Source: Desulfosporosinus metallidurans (GTDB lineage: Bacteria > Bacillota > Desulfitobacteriia > Desulfitobacteriales > Desulfitobacteriaceae). From it: a stretch of 64,000 nt of DNA. Of this stretch, positions 16,276-25,213 are shown piece after piece. The stretch spans positions 38,738 to 102,737 of the forward strand of contig NZ_MLBF01000014.1 in the NCBI RefSeq assembly GCF_001936615.1, given 5' to 3'. Every line of letters begins with the position of its first letter. The first letter of the stretch is position 1. The position numbers and the translations under genes are program-made. The notes beneath the pieces were generated by a model. It made no database searches. It was not told where the DNA came from and worked only from the letters and a program-made list of their open reading frames with translations.

Positions 16276-17505
16276 CTAGATGAATTCTGAATAAGCCGTT
16301 TCTCCGTGTAAGGACAAATCCAAGCCTGTTGATTCTTGTTCGTCACTGACTCGCAGTTTCATCACAAGGCCTATGGCTTTTAAAATTATGAATGTGGCTA
16401 ACACGGTAAACGCCACCGTAATCAAAACACTCACTGCCTGAATCCCCAAAAGTGAAGCATTCCCATAGAAGAGACCATCCGCACCTGCCGAATTGATGGT
16501 CTTGGTGGCAAATATCCCCGTTGCCAAGGCTCCCCAAGTCCCGCCAATCCCATGGCAGCCAAAGGCATCCAAGGCATCATCATATCCAAACTTAGCCTTC
16601 ATCAAGCTGATCGCTAGATAACAAACCGTTCCTCCGACCAAACCGATAAATATGGAGGAGAGCGGAGTTACAAACCCTGCGCCCGGTGTTATTGCTACTA
16701 ACCCGGCAACCGCACCACTAGCTGCACCCAAGACGGTGGATTTTCCTCTATGAAAGCGTTCCACTACTGCCCAGGCCATTGCTGCAGAAGCTGCGGCTGT
16801 ATTTGTATTTACAAAAGCCATACCCGCTAAACCATTCGCCCCCAGAGCACTCCCCGCATTAAATCCAAACCAACCAAACCAAAGAAGTCCAGCTCCTAAA
16901 ACAGTCATTGGGATGTGGTGTGGCGCCATGGATTCTTTGCCCAGTCCTTTACGTTTGCCGAGCAACAGGGCGGCTATCAAGGCAGAGTATCCCGAACTAA
17001 TATGAACTACATTTCCTCCTGCAAAATCCAAGGCGCCTAGGGTCCTTAAGAAACCACCGACACCCCAGACCCAATGGGCCAACGGATCGTAGACAAAGGT
17101 TGCCCACAAAAGAACGAATACGACGAACGCCGGAAAACGCATCCGTTCTGCGATAGAACCACTTATCAAGGCCGGGGTGATGACAGCAAACATCATTTGA
17201 AACGCCATAAAGACAATCGCTGGAATAGTTGCTGCGTAATCCGCATTGGGATCTACCCCAACTCCACTCAACCCCAACCAGTTTAAGCTACCAATAATGC
17301 CGTGATAGTCCGGCCCAAAGGCCAAAGTATATCCCACTAAAATCCACTGTACAGAGATGATACCGATGACAATCCAACTATGCATGAGGGTACTGAGAAC
17401 GTTCTTTTTACGTACCATACCACCGTAAAAGAGTGCTAAACCGGGCGTCATAAGAAAAACCAGTGCTGTCGAGATCAAAATAAACCCTGTATCTCCCGTA
17501 TCCAT
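16276..17505 (-). CDS. amtB: Ammonium transporter
   Basis: A 409-residue trimeric ammonium channel with eleven membrane helices. It starts MDTGDTGFILISTALVFLMT at ATG 17505, which has GAGGAGGAA upstream. Family blocks present: PGLALFYGGMVRKKN, the pore histidines in NVVHISSGYSALIAALLLG and DAFGCHGIGGTWGALATG, and GAASGAVAGLVAITPGAGFV. There is no signal peptide extension, unlike enteric AmtB. It is followed by the PII gene, its usual regulator. A hairpin lies in the leader just upstream. Confidence 0.96.
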   Translation of the reverse strand: MDTGDTGFILISTALVFLMTPGLALFYGGMVRKKNVLSTLMHSWIVIGIISVQWILVGYTLAFGPDYHGIIGSLNWLGLSGVGVDPNADYAATIPAIVFMAFQMMFAVITPALISGSIAERMRFPAFVVFVLLWATFVYDPLAHWVWGVGGFLRTLGALDFAGGNVVHISSGYSALIAALLLGKRKGLGKESMAPHHIPMTVLGAGLLWFGWFGFNAGSALGANGLAGMAFVNTNTAAASAAMAWAVVERFHRGKSTVLGAASGAVAGLVAITPGAGFVTPLSSIFIGLVGGTVCYLAISLMKAKFGYDDALDAFGCHGIGGTWGALATGIFATKTINSAGADGLFYGNASLLGIQAVSVLITVAFTVLATFIILKAIGLVMKLRVSDEQESTGLDLSLHGETAYSEFI

Positions 17506-17531
17506 ACTATTCCTCCTCACCAAAATAAATA

Positions 17532-17567
17532 GCGCTTTGAGCTACTCCTTAGAGTAACTCAAAGCGC
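17532..17567 (-). promoter_or_regulatory. Leader hairpin of amtB (possible attenuator)
   Basis: GCGCTTTGAG and CTCAAAGCGC form a perfect 10-bp stem with a second 5-bp stem (TACTC/GAGTA) nested around a TAAG loop. It lies about 27 bases before the amtB start and is followed on the minus strand by TATTTATTTT. It could be the end of an upstream transcript, an attenuator, or an RNA-binding regulator target; the sequence does not decide. Confidence 0.5.
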
Positions 17568-17711
17568 CATTGCTTTGCTTTCATTTTGTCTTAACCCATG
17601 GGTCTTCGGCTGTGCACACCTTATGTTTGATATTCTAGCACGGAGATAAACATACTTGCAATACCTTTATTGCATGAATCCTGTATACCTTCTAAAATAG
17701 CTTACGACGAA

Positions 17712-17852
17712 CTACCCCTCGCCTATTTTTTCCAGAATGACCTTAATCCGCGCACGTTCACGTTCTGCAAACACTCCCCCTTCAAGCCCTTTCATGTAAC
17801 GCACCAATGCCACCTCGATGATTTCCAGCTCGTGAGCTGTAAACTCGATCAT
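17712..17852 (-). CDS. Small conserved-looking helical protein, unknown
   Basis: A 46-residue protein, MIEFTAHELEIIEVALVRYM and on to KVILEKIGEG. The ATG at 17852 has AAGGGGGAG seven bases upstream, which makes it a better start than the longer in-frame extension. It is predicted to be a two-helix acidic/basic soluble protein with no cysteines or signal. Its neighbours (amtB, DUF445 pair) do not suggest a role. Confidence 0.55.
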   Translation of the reverse strand: MIEFTAHELEIIEVALVRYMKGLEGGVFAERERARIKVILEKIGEG

Positions 17853-17979
17853 TACTCTCCCCCTTAATTTTTTTTTGCAGAATCCAAACATAAAGTTCTG
17901 CTCAAAATTACATATGCGCGTCGATAGACAACAGACCACTAATCTAGGGGATAACTGTTGTCTATACCTCTCCCTTTAC

Positions 17980-19302
17980 TTAATGGGGAAATTGAGCAAT
18001 AACTGGCACCAGTACCGGCATAATGATGGGGGCATAGACGAAATCCAGGAATAAGAACAAGATTAACCCCACTATCCCACCGATCATGGACCCATTGATC
18101 CGGATCCATTGAAGATCGTTCCCCGCCTTCTCTTCGATAAATTGATTGAGGTCCTGATCCGTATATGCAGCAAGGGTCTCCCTAACCATATTCCCGATCA
18201 TGTCATGTTCATTTTGAATCACTCGACACAAGGTATCCGTGATAAATGAATTCATCGTTTCTTGAAGCACCATGTTTTCTTGAACGTTAACCCAATATTT
18301 TTCAACATAAGGATACACCGCCTGATAGAGTGCATTCGGCTCCAAAGGAGTTGAGGGAGAAGCAGCAAGCTCTAATGCTGTCTGCAGGAAACTCTCTAGA
18401 AGCCTTTCAAACAAAGCGTCATCCAATACGTCGTTCTTCAACAGCTCAACTTGGGCCGCAAATCCGGGATCAAAACTTAATCTCGCTAGGGAGTTCAGCA
18501 AAGTCTCTTTTAGGTTTACACGCAAAGGATGCTTATGGTCTTGAAGATTACGCAAAGTTAGAAGCAACTCCACTTGCAAAGCATCAGCAGCGTCTTCAAG
18601 ATTTAATCCGTCTGACATCTCTACAAAACCCATCAGGGTGCGTAAAATTGATCCCCCATTGCTTACTTTCTCTTCTTTGATTTCCTCGAGATAACGGAAA
18701 ATAACCTCACGTGTTTCCCCTTCTGATGCTTTATCCCACAATCCTTCAGCTAACCGATCTAACCCTTGGTCGATATACCCATGTTTTAAAGCCCATCCAC
18801 TGGCCGCCTGCACCTTTGGCGTTAGCTTCCAAGCCTTCGCTTTAGGACGCAAAAACTCAGCAAGCTTCTCAGCAAGCTGGTCAGATTCCTGTTTTTCTGC
18901 ATAACGGCGGATATAAGCCACAAGCTTGTCCGTAAGATAAACCGATCCGCCTTGCTTCTCCACGTAGTTAAGAAGGGCATCAGAAAAAGGGATTCCCTCA
19001 ATCTTCTTGCGAATCACATCCACGCGCAGGAGCTCTTTTTGCACCATGGACGCCACTGCTTCAATGACCTTTTCCCGGTTACGAGGGATCAGGGCAGTAT
19101 GATAGCCCCAGCCCAACGGCTTCTTGAAAATCGCCGTTACCGCAAACCAATCGGCGATTCCACCCACTAAGGCTGCTTCCGAAACAAAGTATATTAGCCT
19201 AATTCCAAAGATATTAGGGTTGAAATGCTCTAACAGCGCCGCAACCAGGAAAAGACCAAAAACAGCGGCTAATGTAATATTTGCCTTTCTTTTATAATTC
19301 AT
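17980..19302 (-). CDS. DUF445 family membrane protein
   Basis: A 440-residue protein with the DUF445 hallmarks: an N-terminal membrane segment, GGIADWFAVTAIFKKPLGWGYH near residue 45, a long alpha-helical cytoplasmic or extracellular middle, and a C-terminal NDLQWIRINGSMIGGIVGLILF helix. Function is not established for the family. The start codon overlaps the stop of the preceding DUF445 gene by four bases (ATGA), so the pair is translationally coupled and the products may form a heteromer. Confidence 0.88.
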   Translation of the reverse strand: MNYKRKANITLAAVFGLFLVAALLEHFNPNIFGIRLIYFVSEAALVGGIADWFAVTAIFKKPLGWGYHTALIPRNREKVIEAVASMVQKELLRVDVIRKKIEGIPFSDALLNYVEKQGGSVYLTDKLVAYIRRYAEKQESDQLAEKLAEFLRPKAKAWKLTPKVQAASGWALKHGYIDQGLDRLAEGLWDKASEGETREVIFRYLEEIKEEKVSNGGSILRTLMGFVEMSDGLNLEDAADALQVELLLTLRNLQDHKHPLRVNLKETLLNSLARLSFDPGFAAQVELLKNDVLDDALFERLLESFLQTALELAASPSTPLEPNALYQAVYPYVEKYWVNVQENMVLQETMNSFITDTLCRVIQNEHDMIGNMVRETLAAYTDQDLNQFIEEKAGNDLQWIRINGSMIGGIVGLILFLFLDFVYAPIIMPVLVPVIAQFPH

Positions 19303-20522
19303 CGGAACACCACCCCTAACACGTAGATGATCATTCCAACCAGACCGCCTACTACAGACCCATTAATCCGAATCATCTGCAGGTCGTTACCAGCTTTGTC
19401 CTCAATCAGCTCTACGAGCATGTCATTGGTCAGGGGTTCTAACCCTTCACGGACCATTCGTCCAATTGTGTTATGATGATAGCCGATCTGTTTTTCGAGG
19501 AAACCTTTAACCCCTTCATCCACTTTCAACCTCAGTTCAAGATTTTGCTCAAATTTTCCTAAGTAACTGTCCCAATTGTTCGTTATCTTAGCAAGAAATC
19601 GCTCGCTAAAAGCCAGCGGATTTTCCCTGCTTCCCTTTAACTCCAGGTTTTCCAAGCCCTCATCTAAAGCCTCTAGGATAAAAAGGTTGACACGTTCTTG
19701 AAGCGAAGACTTTGTCCTAAGGTCCAACACAAAGCGGAGCAATGAATCCTTCAACCACCGCTCAACCGTACCATCCTGTAATGCAGCCATGATCTTTCCT
19801 TGGAGCCCTTGCGCTAGAACAGAGGGTGAGGGAAGAAATTTTCCGACCAATTTTCGCGTGGGATTGTCTCCGCCATACCTTGCCAAGGCTGCTTCCATCA
19901 TGTCCTGGAGTGCAACACTTACTGAAGGTTGATCCACAAATTCATGAATTGCCCGGCAAATAGCAGTCAACACCCGGTCAACATCTCCGTGTTCCGACGA
20001 GAATTGGATAAGCTCAGCAAGAATTTGGGAAATGTTGATACTCTCCAAGTTTTTGTGTAACACGACCGACGCGCATCTCTTTAACTCATCCGGTTCAAGC
20101 TGGGAGACCATATCCTCAGCGAGATTGGTTAGTGTGAGATTCACAGTCTTCCGAACGTCCTGTTCAGTAAATATTCTAATTAATACACTGGAAAAATCCC
20201 ATTCGGACAGTTTTCGGCGGAGGACATCTTGCGAAAGTAATTCATGCTGTACCATATCTGCCAGGGCAGCGAAAATTCGTTCCCGATTCTGAGGAATTAT
20301 CTCTGTCCGAATTACTTTACTGGGCCGAATTCCCAAGGGGCGTCGAAAAAGCGCGGTTACTGCGAACCAATCAGCAAGCCCCCCGATCATCCCAGCACTA
20401 CATCCACTGGAGATGAGTCCGCCCACAAAACCAGTATGAAAAGGGTAACTTAACAAAAATCCAAGGGTAATGCCCCCTAGGGTGAGGTTAGCACTCTGGG
20501 TATTATTTTTTTCTTTTGCCAT
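19299..20522 (-). CDS. DUF445 family membrane protein
   Basis: A 407-residue paralogue of the next gene. It has LGGITLGFLLSYPFH, then GGLADWFAVTALFRRPLGIRP and the C-terminal NDLQMIRINGSVVGGLVGMII membrane segment. The middle is a long series of amphipathic helices. The ATG at 20522 follows CAGGTGG. Its last four bases overlap the start of the second DUF445 gene. Family function unknown; tandem arrangement suggests the two act together. Confidence 0.88.
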   Translation of the reverse strand: MAKEKNNTQSANLTLGGITLGFLLSYPFHTGFVGGLISSGCSAGMIGGLADWFAVTALFRRPLGIRPSKVIRTEIIPQNRERIFAALADMVQHELLSQDVLRRKLSEWDFSSVLIRIFTEQDVRKTVNLTLTNLAEDMVSQLEPDELKRCASVVLHKNLESINISQILAELIQFSSEHGDVDRVLTAICRAIHEFVDQPSVSVALQDMMEAALARYGGDNPTRKLVGKFLPSPSVLAQGLQGKIMAALQDGTVERWLKDSLLRFVLDLRTKSSLQERVNLFILEALDEGLENLELKGSRENPLAFSERFLAKITNNWDSYLGKFEQNLELRLKVDEGVKGFLEKQIGYHHNTIGRMVREGLEPLTNDMLVELIEDKAGNDLQMIRINGSVVGGLVGMIIYVLGVVFR

Positions 20523-20578
20523 TTTTATTCCACCTGCATTTTCCTTGCACGTTCATTCATCCTATTTTAGTCCATTTT

Positions 20579-21769
20579 CTATTCTTGTACCAGTGGCGGG
20601 TGTGCATTTACTTTAATTTTACTGCCAAAGAGTAAAACGATCAGCACTAACAGGGCCGCTCCGGTAACATAAGGTAAGCCCATACCTATTCCGAAAAGGG
20701 CTCCGCCGGTCACAGGACCCAAAATTCTCCCTAAACTTGCAAAGGATTGAAAGAGGCCTAGGGAGGCGCCTTGTCCTTGCGTGCTTTGTTTAGTAACGAG
20801 ACTAGAGCTGGTTGGCACCATCAAGGAATTCCCCACCATAAAGACCACAGTGGACGCTACTAAAAAAATGATGTTCTTATAATCTGCCGATAGAATGATG
20901 AGTAAAAGACCCACCGCACATAAGACCGCCCCGGTGTTCACGAGCTTAGCATCTCCAAACTTCTTGACTAATTTGCCAATAAGTCCACCTTGGACAATGA
21001 CTGCGAAGATACCCAAAATGGCAAATGTGATCCCCATGTCCCGAGGACCGAAGCCCACCTTCGCTGCTGCCAGTAAGGCAAAGGTACTCTCAAACATGGA
21101 CATGGTAAAGCTCAAGACAAAATTAAAGGCAAAAAGTGCAAACAAGGGGTCTTGCAATACGGCTAAAGTAAGCCTAGGCCTTTTACGGCCCGAAAGGGCT
21201 GAGATTGGTTGCTTCAGGGATTCTGGCAGAAATGCCCAAGTGAACGGCATAAGCAATAAAGCCAACCCTCCCGCCACAAAGAAAGGCAAAGAAAAACTGT
21301 AGTGACCGAGCAAGCCGCCTAGGGCTGGACCGAAGATCATGCCAAGCCCCATCGCTGCTCCAATCAACCCCATCCCCTTCGAACGTTCCTCACCTTCCGT
21401 AATATCCGCTAAATAGGCCATGGCCGTTGGTAGTGTCGCTGAGGAGACCATTCCCGAAAGAGCACGAATTCCAATCAGCAAATATAGATTGTTCACCACC
21501 CCGAACATTAGAAAGGTTAGACCATACCCGCTCAGTCCGATAAGAATAACCGGTCGTCTACCTATACGATCGGACAGCCTACCCCAAACGGGTGCGAAAA
21601 AAAACTGCATGATGGAATAGGCAGACATAAAGATTCCTAGTGAAAGTGCTCCCCCGCCTAGCTTAGTTACAAAGAATGGAAGGATGGGAATCACGATCCC
21701 AAATCCCACCATGACTAGAAACTGAATAATTAGTAAGATTACCATTGGACCCATCAGTTTTTTCCGCAT
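20579..21769 (-). CDS. Major facilitator superfamily efflux transporter
   Basis: A 396-residue, twelve-helix MFS protein of the TetA/Bmr drug-proton antiporter branch. Motif A is GRLSDRIGRRPVILIG at about residues 61-76, and the antiporter motif C region is GLGMIFGPALGGLLG near 140. The ATG at 21769 follows TAGGAG. It lies 67 bases after a MarR regulator in the same orientation, the usual layout for a regulated efflux pump. The substrate cannot be read. Confidence 0.9.
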   Translation of the reverse strand: MRKKLMGPMVILLIIQFLVMVGFGIVIPILPFFVTKLGGGALSLGIFMSAYSIMQFFFAPVWGRLSDRIGRRPVILIGLSGYGLTFLMFGVVNNLYLLIGIRALSGMVSSATLPTAMAYLADITEGEERSKGMGLIGAAMGLGMIFGPALGGLLGHYSFSLPFFVAGGLALLLMPFTWAFLPESLKQPISALSGRKRPRLTLAVLQDPLFALFAFNFVLSFTMSMFESTFALLAAAKVGFGPRDMGITFAILGIFAVIVQGGLIGKLVKKFGDAKLVNTGAVLCAVGLLLIILSADYKNIIFLVASTVVFMVGNSLMVPTSSSLVTKQSTQGQGASLGLFQSFASLGRILGPVTGGALFGIGMGLPYVTGAALLVLIVLLFGSKIKVNAHPPLVQE

Positions 21770-21836
21770 TTAAAAAACTCCTATTTCTTCATATTCTGTT
21801 CTAACGTTTGGATTAACAAAGGATTCCAATAAAGAG

Positions 21837-22289
21837 TCACTCCTTATCTGCTGCTAAACTATCCAGCACAGCGTTCAACTGTTCTAAGGCTTTATTAAGT
21901 TCCGCCACTTGAAGGGCATCTAGTTTTTTAAAGATCCGGACAAACTTTGTTTCTCTTTCCTTTTCAAAAGCATTTAAGGGCTCAATTCCTTGAGGAGAGA
22001 GTTGGATAAGGACCACTCGACGATCTTCCTCGCTACGAGTTCGTGTAATGAACCCTAACTTATAAAGGCGATCCACAAATCCAGTGACTGCCCCCAACGT
22101 AATCCCTAACTGTTGTGCAATATCAGAGGGTGTACAGGTTTCTCTACGTTGCAAATATTTCAGAAACATCATTTGATGCATGGATAATTCGCTCTCTTTA
22201 GGCATCAGGTAATATTGATACTTTTTCCAAACCCTCCTAAATAGAAGGTCTGTCTCTTCCATGAGAGCAACTTCTTTTTCTTCGATCAC
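21837..22289 (-). CDS. MarR family transcriptional regulator
   Basis: A 150-residue winged-helix protein. The recognition segment is CTPSDIAQQLGITLGAVTGFVDRLYKLGFITRTRSEEDRRVVLIQLSPQG cut here as consecutive helix, helix and wing, with the family's DRR wing arginines. The start is GTG 22289 with TAGGAG upstream. It is cotranscribed with the downstream MFS pump and probably represses it and itself until a small aromatic or drug ligand binds. Confidence 0.92.
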   Translation of the reverse strand: MIEEKEVALMEETDLLFRRVWKKYQYYLMPKESELSMHQMMFLKYLQRRETCTPSDIAQQLGITLGAVTGFVDRLYKLGFITRTRSEEDRRVVLIQLSPQGIEPLNAFEKERETKFVRIFKKLDALQVAELNKALEQLNAVLDSLAADKE

Positions 22290-22341
22290 GGGTTATCACT
22301 CCTAACTTCTGCAATACAGCTGTTCAAGCGGATTTTATTTA

Positions 22342-22571
22342 CACCGTTCACTCCGTAAGCTGCGTAGACCAAACTTAGGAAAAACTGTTCTTTCATCGGC
22401 GGGGCGGGATACAGGACGTCTCCCGCGCCAACTGAGACAAGGTCGCCTGCCACCATCCATGGTTCCGGCGACACTCGGCCATCCTTGGCCAGCGGATGTC
22501 GAATTTGGCGGGATCCCGCTTACTTGCATTAGCAGTTTTTCCTCTAGTTTGGTCTGCCGAGCGTAACGGTG
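22342..22571. repeat. Large structured repeat, copy 2 (matches 2.2 kb)
   Basis: Outer arms CACCGTT (22342) and AACGGTG (22565-22571), inner arms AGACCAAACT/AGTTTGGTCT and GGAAAAACTG/CAGTTTTTCC. The centre contains TCATCGGCGGGGCGGGAT, GTCGCCTGCCACCATCC, CGACACTCGGCCATCC and CCAGCGGATGTCGAATTTGG. The centre is nearly identical to the 2.2 kb copy, with paired changes such as CCATCCATGG versus CCATCCTTGG, while the arms differ. It lies upstream of marR. No coding potential. Confidence 0.85.
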
Positions 22572-22712
22572 GAGCGTCTGTATCGCAACTCTCCTCTCTC
22601 CTGCTAAGATTAAGGATCTATTACCGTCCTTATTATAATTCCCATAAATAGTTTATGTCAATTAGTATTTATCTCCTTCTTTTCACTTGACTTAAACCTT
22701 CCAAATTGACGC

Positions 22713-22752
22713 AAAAGACTCAGGTTCGAGTCCTGAGCCTGAGTCTTTTATC
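22713..22752 (-). terminator. Rho-independent terminator of the acyl-CoA dehydrogenase gene
   Basis: AAAAGACTCAGG and CCTGAGTCTTTT form a perfect 12-bp stem around TTCGAGTCCTGAG. On the minus strand it directly follows the stop at 22766. Confidence 0.9.
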
Positions 22753-22765
22753 TCTTCATTGCCTA

Positions 22766-24004
22766 CTATTCATAGACCTTCTCTTCGGTCAAATGCGCGT
22801 TAAGAGCATCCTCTTCGATCCTCCGATGGTTCGGCGTCTGTTTTTGCAATTCCTTATAGTATTCGTGCTGAATGATCAGATCCATCACTTCGTTGGTACC
22901 TGTCCAAATCATGATCAAGCGAACATCCCGTAAGAGCCTTTCCACTGGAAATATATTCGTGTAACCAATGCCTCCCATGATCTGCATCGCTTCATTGACG
23001 ACGAACCAGGCCGTTTCGGTGGCAAATTTCTTGGCCTCAGAAACTAAGCGCCTCCCCTGGGCTGCTGGCACGCCAGAGTCAATGGCTCGAGCGGTTGTGT
23101 AGACCAAGGCGCGGGCTGCATCCAGCCGTGTGATGGAGTCCGCCACTTTAAAGCTCACTGCTTGGAAATCCTTGATTGTCTGATTAAATGCCTTGCGCTT
23201 AGTACTGTAATCTGCTGCTACTTCCAGCGCGGCCCGGGCCATACCTAATGCTCCAGCCGCACTCGTCATTCTTTCCGGGATCATCATCTGATAGAAGATT
23301 TCAGCGGCTCCGTTTTCCTTACCTAAGAGGTTTTCTTTAGGAATACGCACATCCTTGAAAACAACGCGCCCAGCTCCGCCGCCTCTGGTTCCCATGAGTC
23401 CGTAAACATGCCCTACTTCTACGCCTGGTCCCCGATCGACGATGAAAGCGCTCATACTTTCATGAGATTTGCCCTCCGGGTTGGTCTTGGCATACACCAT
23501 AAAATAATCGGCCCCTTCAGCACCTACCACAAAGCGCTTTTGCCCGTTGAGAATGTAATCGTCTCCGTCTCGCACAGCTACCGTAGTGGCCCCAAAGAAA
23601 TCAGACCCTCCTCGAGGTTCAGTCAGTGCTTCGGCTGTGTAGATTTTTCCCTCTAAGGTAGGTTTTAGATAGCGCCGTTTTAACTCTTCCGATCCGAAGC
23701 GAGAAAGCGCCTCCCCGACAATGGAAGGTAGCGAGTAAAGGCAGGCTAGGCTTGTTCCTAAAATTCCGATCTCCTCCAGGACCCCGATCTCATCGACCCA
23801 GTTAAGGCCCCGGCCGCCATATTCAGAAGAGAAGCGCAAGCCTAAAAGGTTAGCTTCCCCGAGGTCTTTGATGTATTCGACTGGATAAATTACTTTCTCG
23901 GCATCCATATCGAGAATTAATTGCTTGGAAACCTTCTCTTTAACAAAGGAGATCGCTTCATTTTGCAGTTCTTTTTGGGAGTCTGTCAAAAGAAAATTAA
24001 ACAT
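22766..24004 (-). CDS. Acyl-CoA dehydrogenase
   Basis: A 412-residue FAD flavoprotein that makes a 2,3-trans double bond in acyl-CoA. Family blocks are [31 protein letters not shown] and [25 protein letters not shown]. The usual catalytic glutamate site (YEGT) reads WTGT here, but Glu244 in [13 protein letters not shown] sits where isovaleryl-CoA and long-chain dehydrogenases keep theirs, so it is probably active with a branched or long acyl-CoA. The ATG at 24004 has GAGGAAAA upstream and overlaps the end of a MerR regulator gene, so they are cotranscribed. Electron acceptor genes (etfAB) are not in the window. Confidence 0.92.
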   Translation of the reverse strand: MFNFLLTDSQKELQNEAISFVKEKVSKQLILDMDAEKVIYPVEYIKDLGEANLLGLRFSSEYGGRGLNWVDEIGVLEEIGILGTSLACLYSLPSIVGEALSRFGSEELKRRYLKPTLEGKIYTAEALTEPRGGSDFFGATTVAVRDGDDYILNGQKRFVVGAEGADYFMVYAKTNPEGKSHESMSAFIVDRGPGVEVGHVYGLMGTRGGGAGRVVFKDVRIPKENLLGKENGAAEIFYQMMIPERMTSAAGALGMARAALEVAADYSTKRKAFNQTIKDFQAVSFKVADSITRLDAARALVYTTARAIDSGVPAAQGRRLVSEAKKFATETAWFVVNEAMQIMGGIGYTNIFPVERLLRDVRLIMIWTGTNEVMDLIIQHEYYKELQKQTPNHRRIEEDALNAHLTEEKVYE

Positions 24005-24407
24005 CGTTTTCCTCCTCGTTTCGTTTCCTTAATAACTCGGTAAATTGTTGATGGTAGTCCATTAATTCCCCTTTTAGCAGGGTGAGTTCTTGGATCTTCT
24101 CGTCAAGCTCCTGCAAGCGTTTTTCTCCATAGGCAACGGTTCTCTCCAGTTGGAGCCCCTCTGTGCGGTCAATATCATAAAGATCAAGCATTTCCTTAAT
24201 TTCGGTCAGAGAAAACCCCAGCCTCTTACCTCGAAGGATTAACGTTAAACGAGCTTTCTCCCGCGGTCCGTATAATCTTTGGCTCATTTTTTCATGATGC
24301 AGTGGGGTAAGCAAACCTACTTCCTCGTAATACCGGATGGTCCTTGGAGTAATTAACAGTTCTTGGGCCAAATTCGAAATGCTCATGAATGGTTGTTCTT
24401 CGGGCAA
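23997..24407 (-). CDS. MerR family transcriptional regulator (LiuR/CuhR-like context)
   Basis: About 136 residues from TTG 24407 (GGAAG upstream); ATG 24386 is the alternative. The longer upstream frame lacks family similarity. The DNA-binding part is [27 protein letters not shown], then [32 protein letters not shown] dimerising coiled coil follows ([21 protein letters not shown]). There are no metal-binding cysteines, so it senses something organic. It overlaps the acyl-CoA dehydrogenase start by eight bases and has a near-perfect inverted repeat in its promoter, as fatty-acid or branched-chain amino acid MerR regulators do. Confidence 0.85.
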   Translation of the reverse strand: MPEEQPFMSISNLAQELLITPRTIRYYEEVGLLTPLHHEKMSQRLYGPREKARLTLILRGKRLGFSLTEIKEMLDLYDIDRTEGLQLERTVAYGEKRLQELDEKIQELTLLKGELMDYHQQFTELLRKRNEEENDV

Positions 24408-24462
24408 TAAATACACTTCCTTTCTAGTTCGAACTATAATGTTAGCAATATTCTGACACCAG

Positions 24463-24478
24463 TTGACGTAAACGTCAA
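24463..24478. promoter_or_regulatory. Probable MerR operator, TTGACGTAAACGTCAA
   Basis: A 7-bp perfect inverted repeat (TTGACGT and ACGTCAA) with a two-base AA spacer, between merR and hydC. On the minus strand TTGACG could also be a -35 box with GAATAT as -10 at 19-bp spacing, the long spacer typical of MerR-controlled promoters. Confidence 0.65.
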
Positions 24479-24556
24479 GAGCGTTATTTGTCGAATTATT
24501 CTGCCTAGCCTTAATGATCCTTCGTATATATGCCATTACAACAAGGCAGTCCCCTG

Positions 24557-24585
24557 TTGAGCGAAAAAATCGATACTGAATAATT
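24557..24585 (+). promoter_or_regulatory. Possible promoter of hydCBA
   Basis: TTGAGC at 24557 is followed 16 bases later by AATAAT. It lies about 75 bases before the hydC start, which has AAGGAGG. This is a pattern match to a sigma-A promoter only. Confidence 0.4.
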
Positions 24586-24657
24586 CTGTTCCTTTTATAC
24601 GTAAATCTCGGAAAAGTGGGAAGTATAAACACAGCTCTCAATTGAAGGAGGATTCCC

Positions 24658-25185
24658 ATGTGTGACAAAGCATTGATCACTGATCCCTATCGCCAACTGG
24701 ATGACTATATTGACAGTCTCCCCTACAAAAAAGAAAATCTCATAGCGATCCTTCATCAGGCTCAGGAACTCTTTGGCTACCTACCTGACAAGGTGCAGTG
24801 GCATATCGCCCAAAAACTCGACATCCCTTCCGCCAAGGTTTATGGCGTTGTGAGTTTCTACTCCTTTTTTACCATGAAACCCCGGGGAAAACACGTAGCC
24901 AATGTTTGCATGGGCACTGCCTGTTTTGTGCGGGGAGCGGAGAAATTACAAGCAGAACTTGAAAAGCAGCTAGGGATTAAAACAGGACAAATTACTTCGG
25001 ATAATCTCTTTTCCTTAGATTCTCTGCGCTGTATTGGAGCCTGTGGCCTGGCTCCAGTCATGATGGTAGACGGAGAAGTCCATGGGCGCCTTAACGAAGC
25101 GGAGGAAATAAAACAGGTTCTGGAAAAATACCGCCCGGAAAACATTCATGAACCTACCGATTCACAGGGAGGTATGAAAATGTAA
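24658..25185 (+). CDS. hydC: NuoE-like [2Fe-2S] subunit of bifurcating hydrogenase (HydC)
   Basis: A 175-residue thioredoxin-fold ferredoxin. The N-terminal helical part (LIAILHQAQELFGYLP, VYGVVSFYSFF) precedes the cluster motif CMGTACF (first two cysteines), then CIGACGLAPVMMV (last two). This is the usual C-x4-C...C-x3-C set of NuoE/HydC proteins. The ATG at 24658 follows GAAGGAGG. It is the first gene of hydCBA and its cluster passes electrons between the NADH-oxidising subunit and the complex. C-terminal 15 residues are an unstructured tail. Confidence 0.93.
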   Translation: MCDKALITDPYRQLDDYIDSLPYKKENLIAILHQAQELFGYLPDKVQWHIAQKLDIPSAKVYGVVSFYSFFTMKPRGKHVANVCMGTACFVRGAEKLQAELEKQLGIKTGQITSDNLFSLDSLRCIGACGLAPVMMVDGEVHGRLNEAEEIKQVLEKYRPENIHEPTDSQGGMKM

Positions 25186-25213
25186 TCTATTTACTAAAGG
25201 AAGGGAAGCCAAT

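Noticed and set aside
22713..22752. GGTTCGAGTCC segment resembling a tRNA T-arm
   Set aside because: It lies in the loop of a perfect terminator stem; no acceptor stem or anticodon arm is present nearby.
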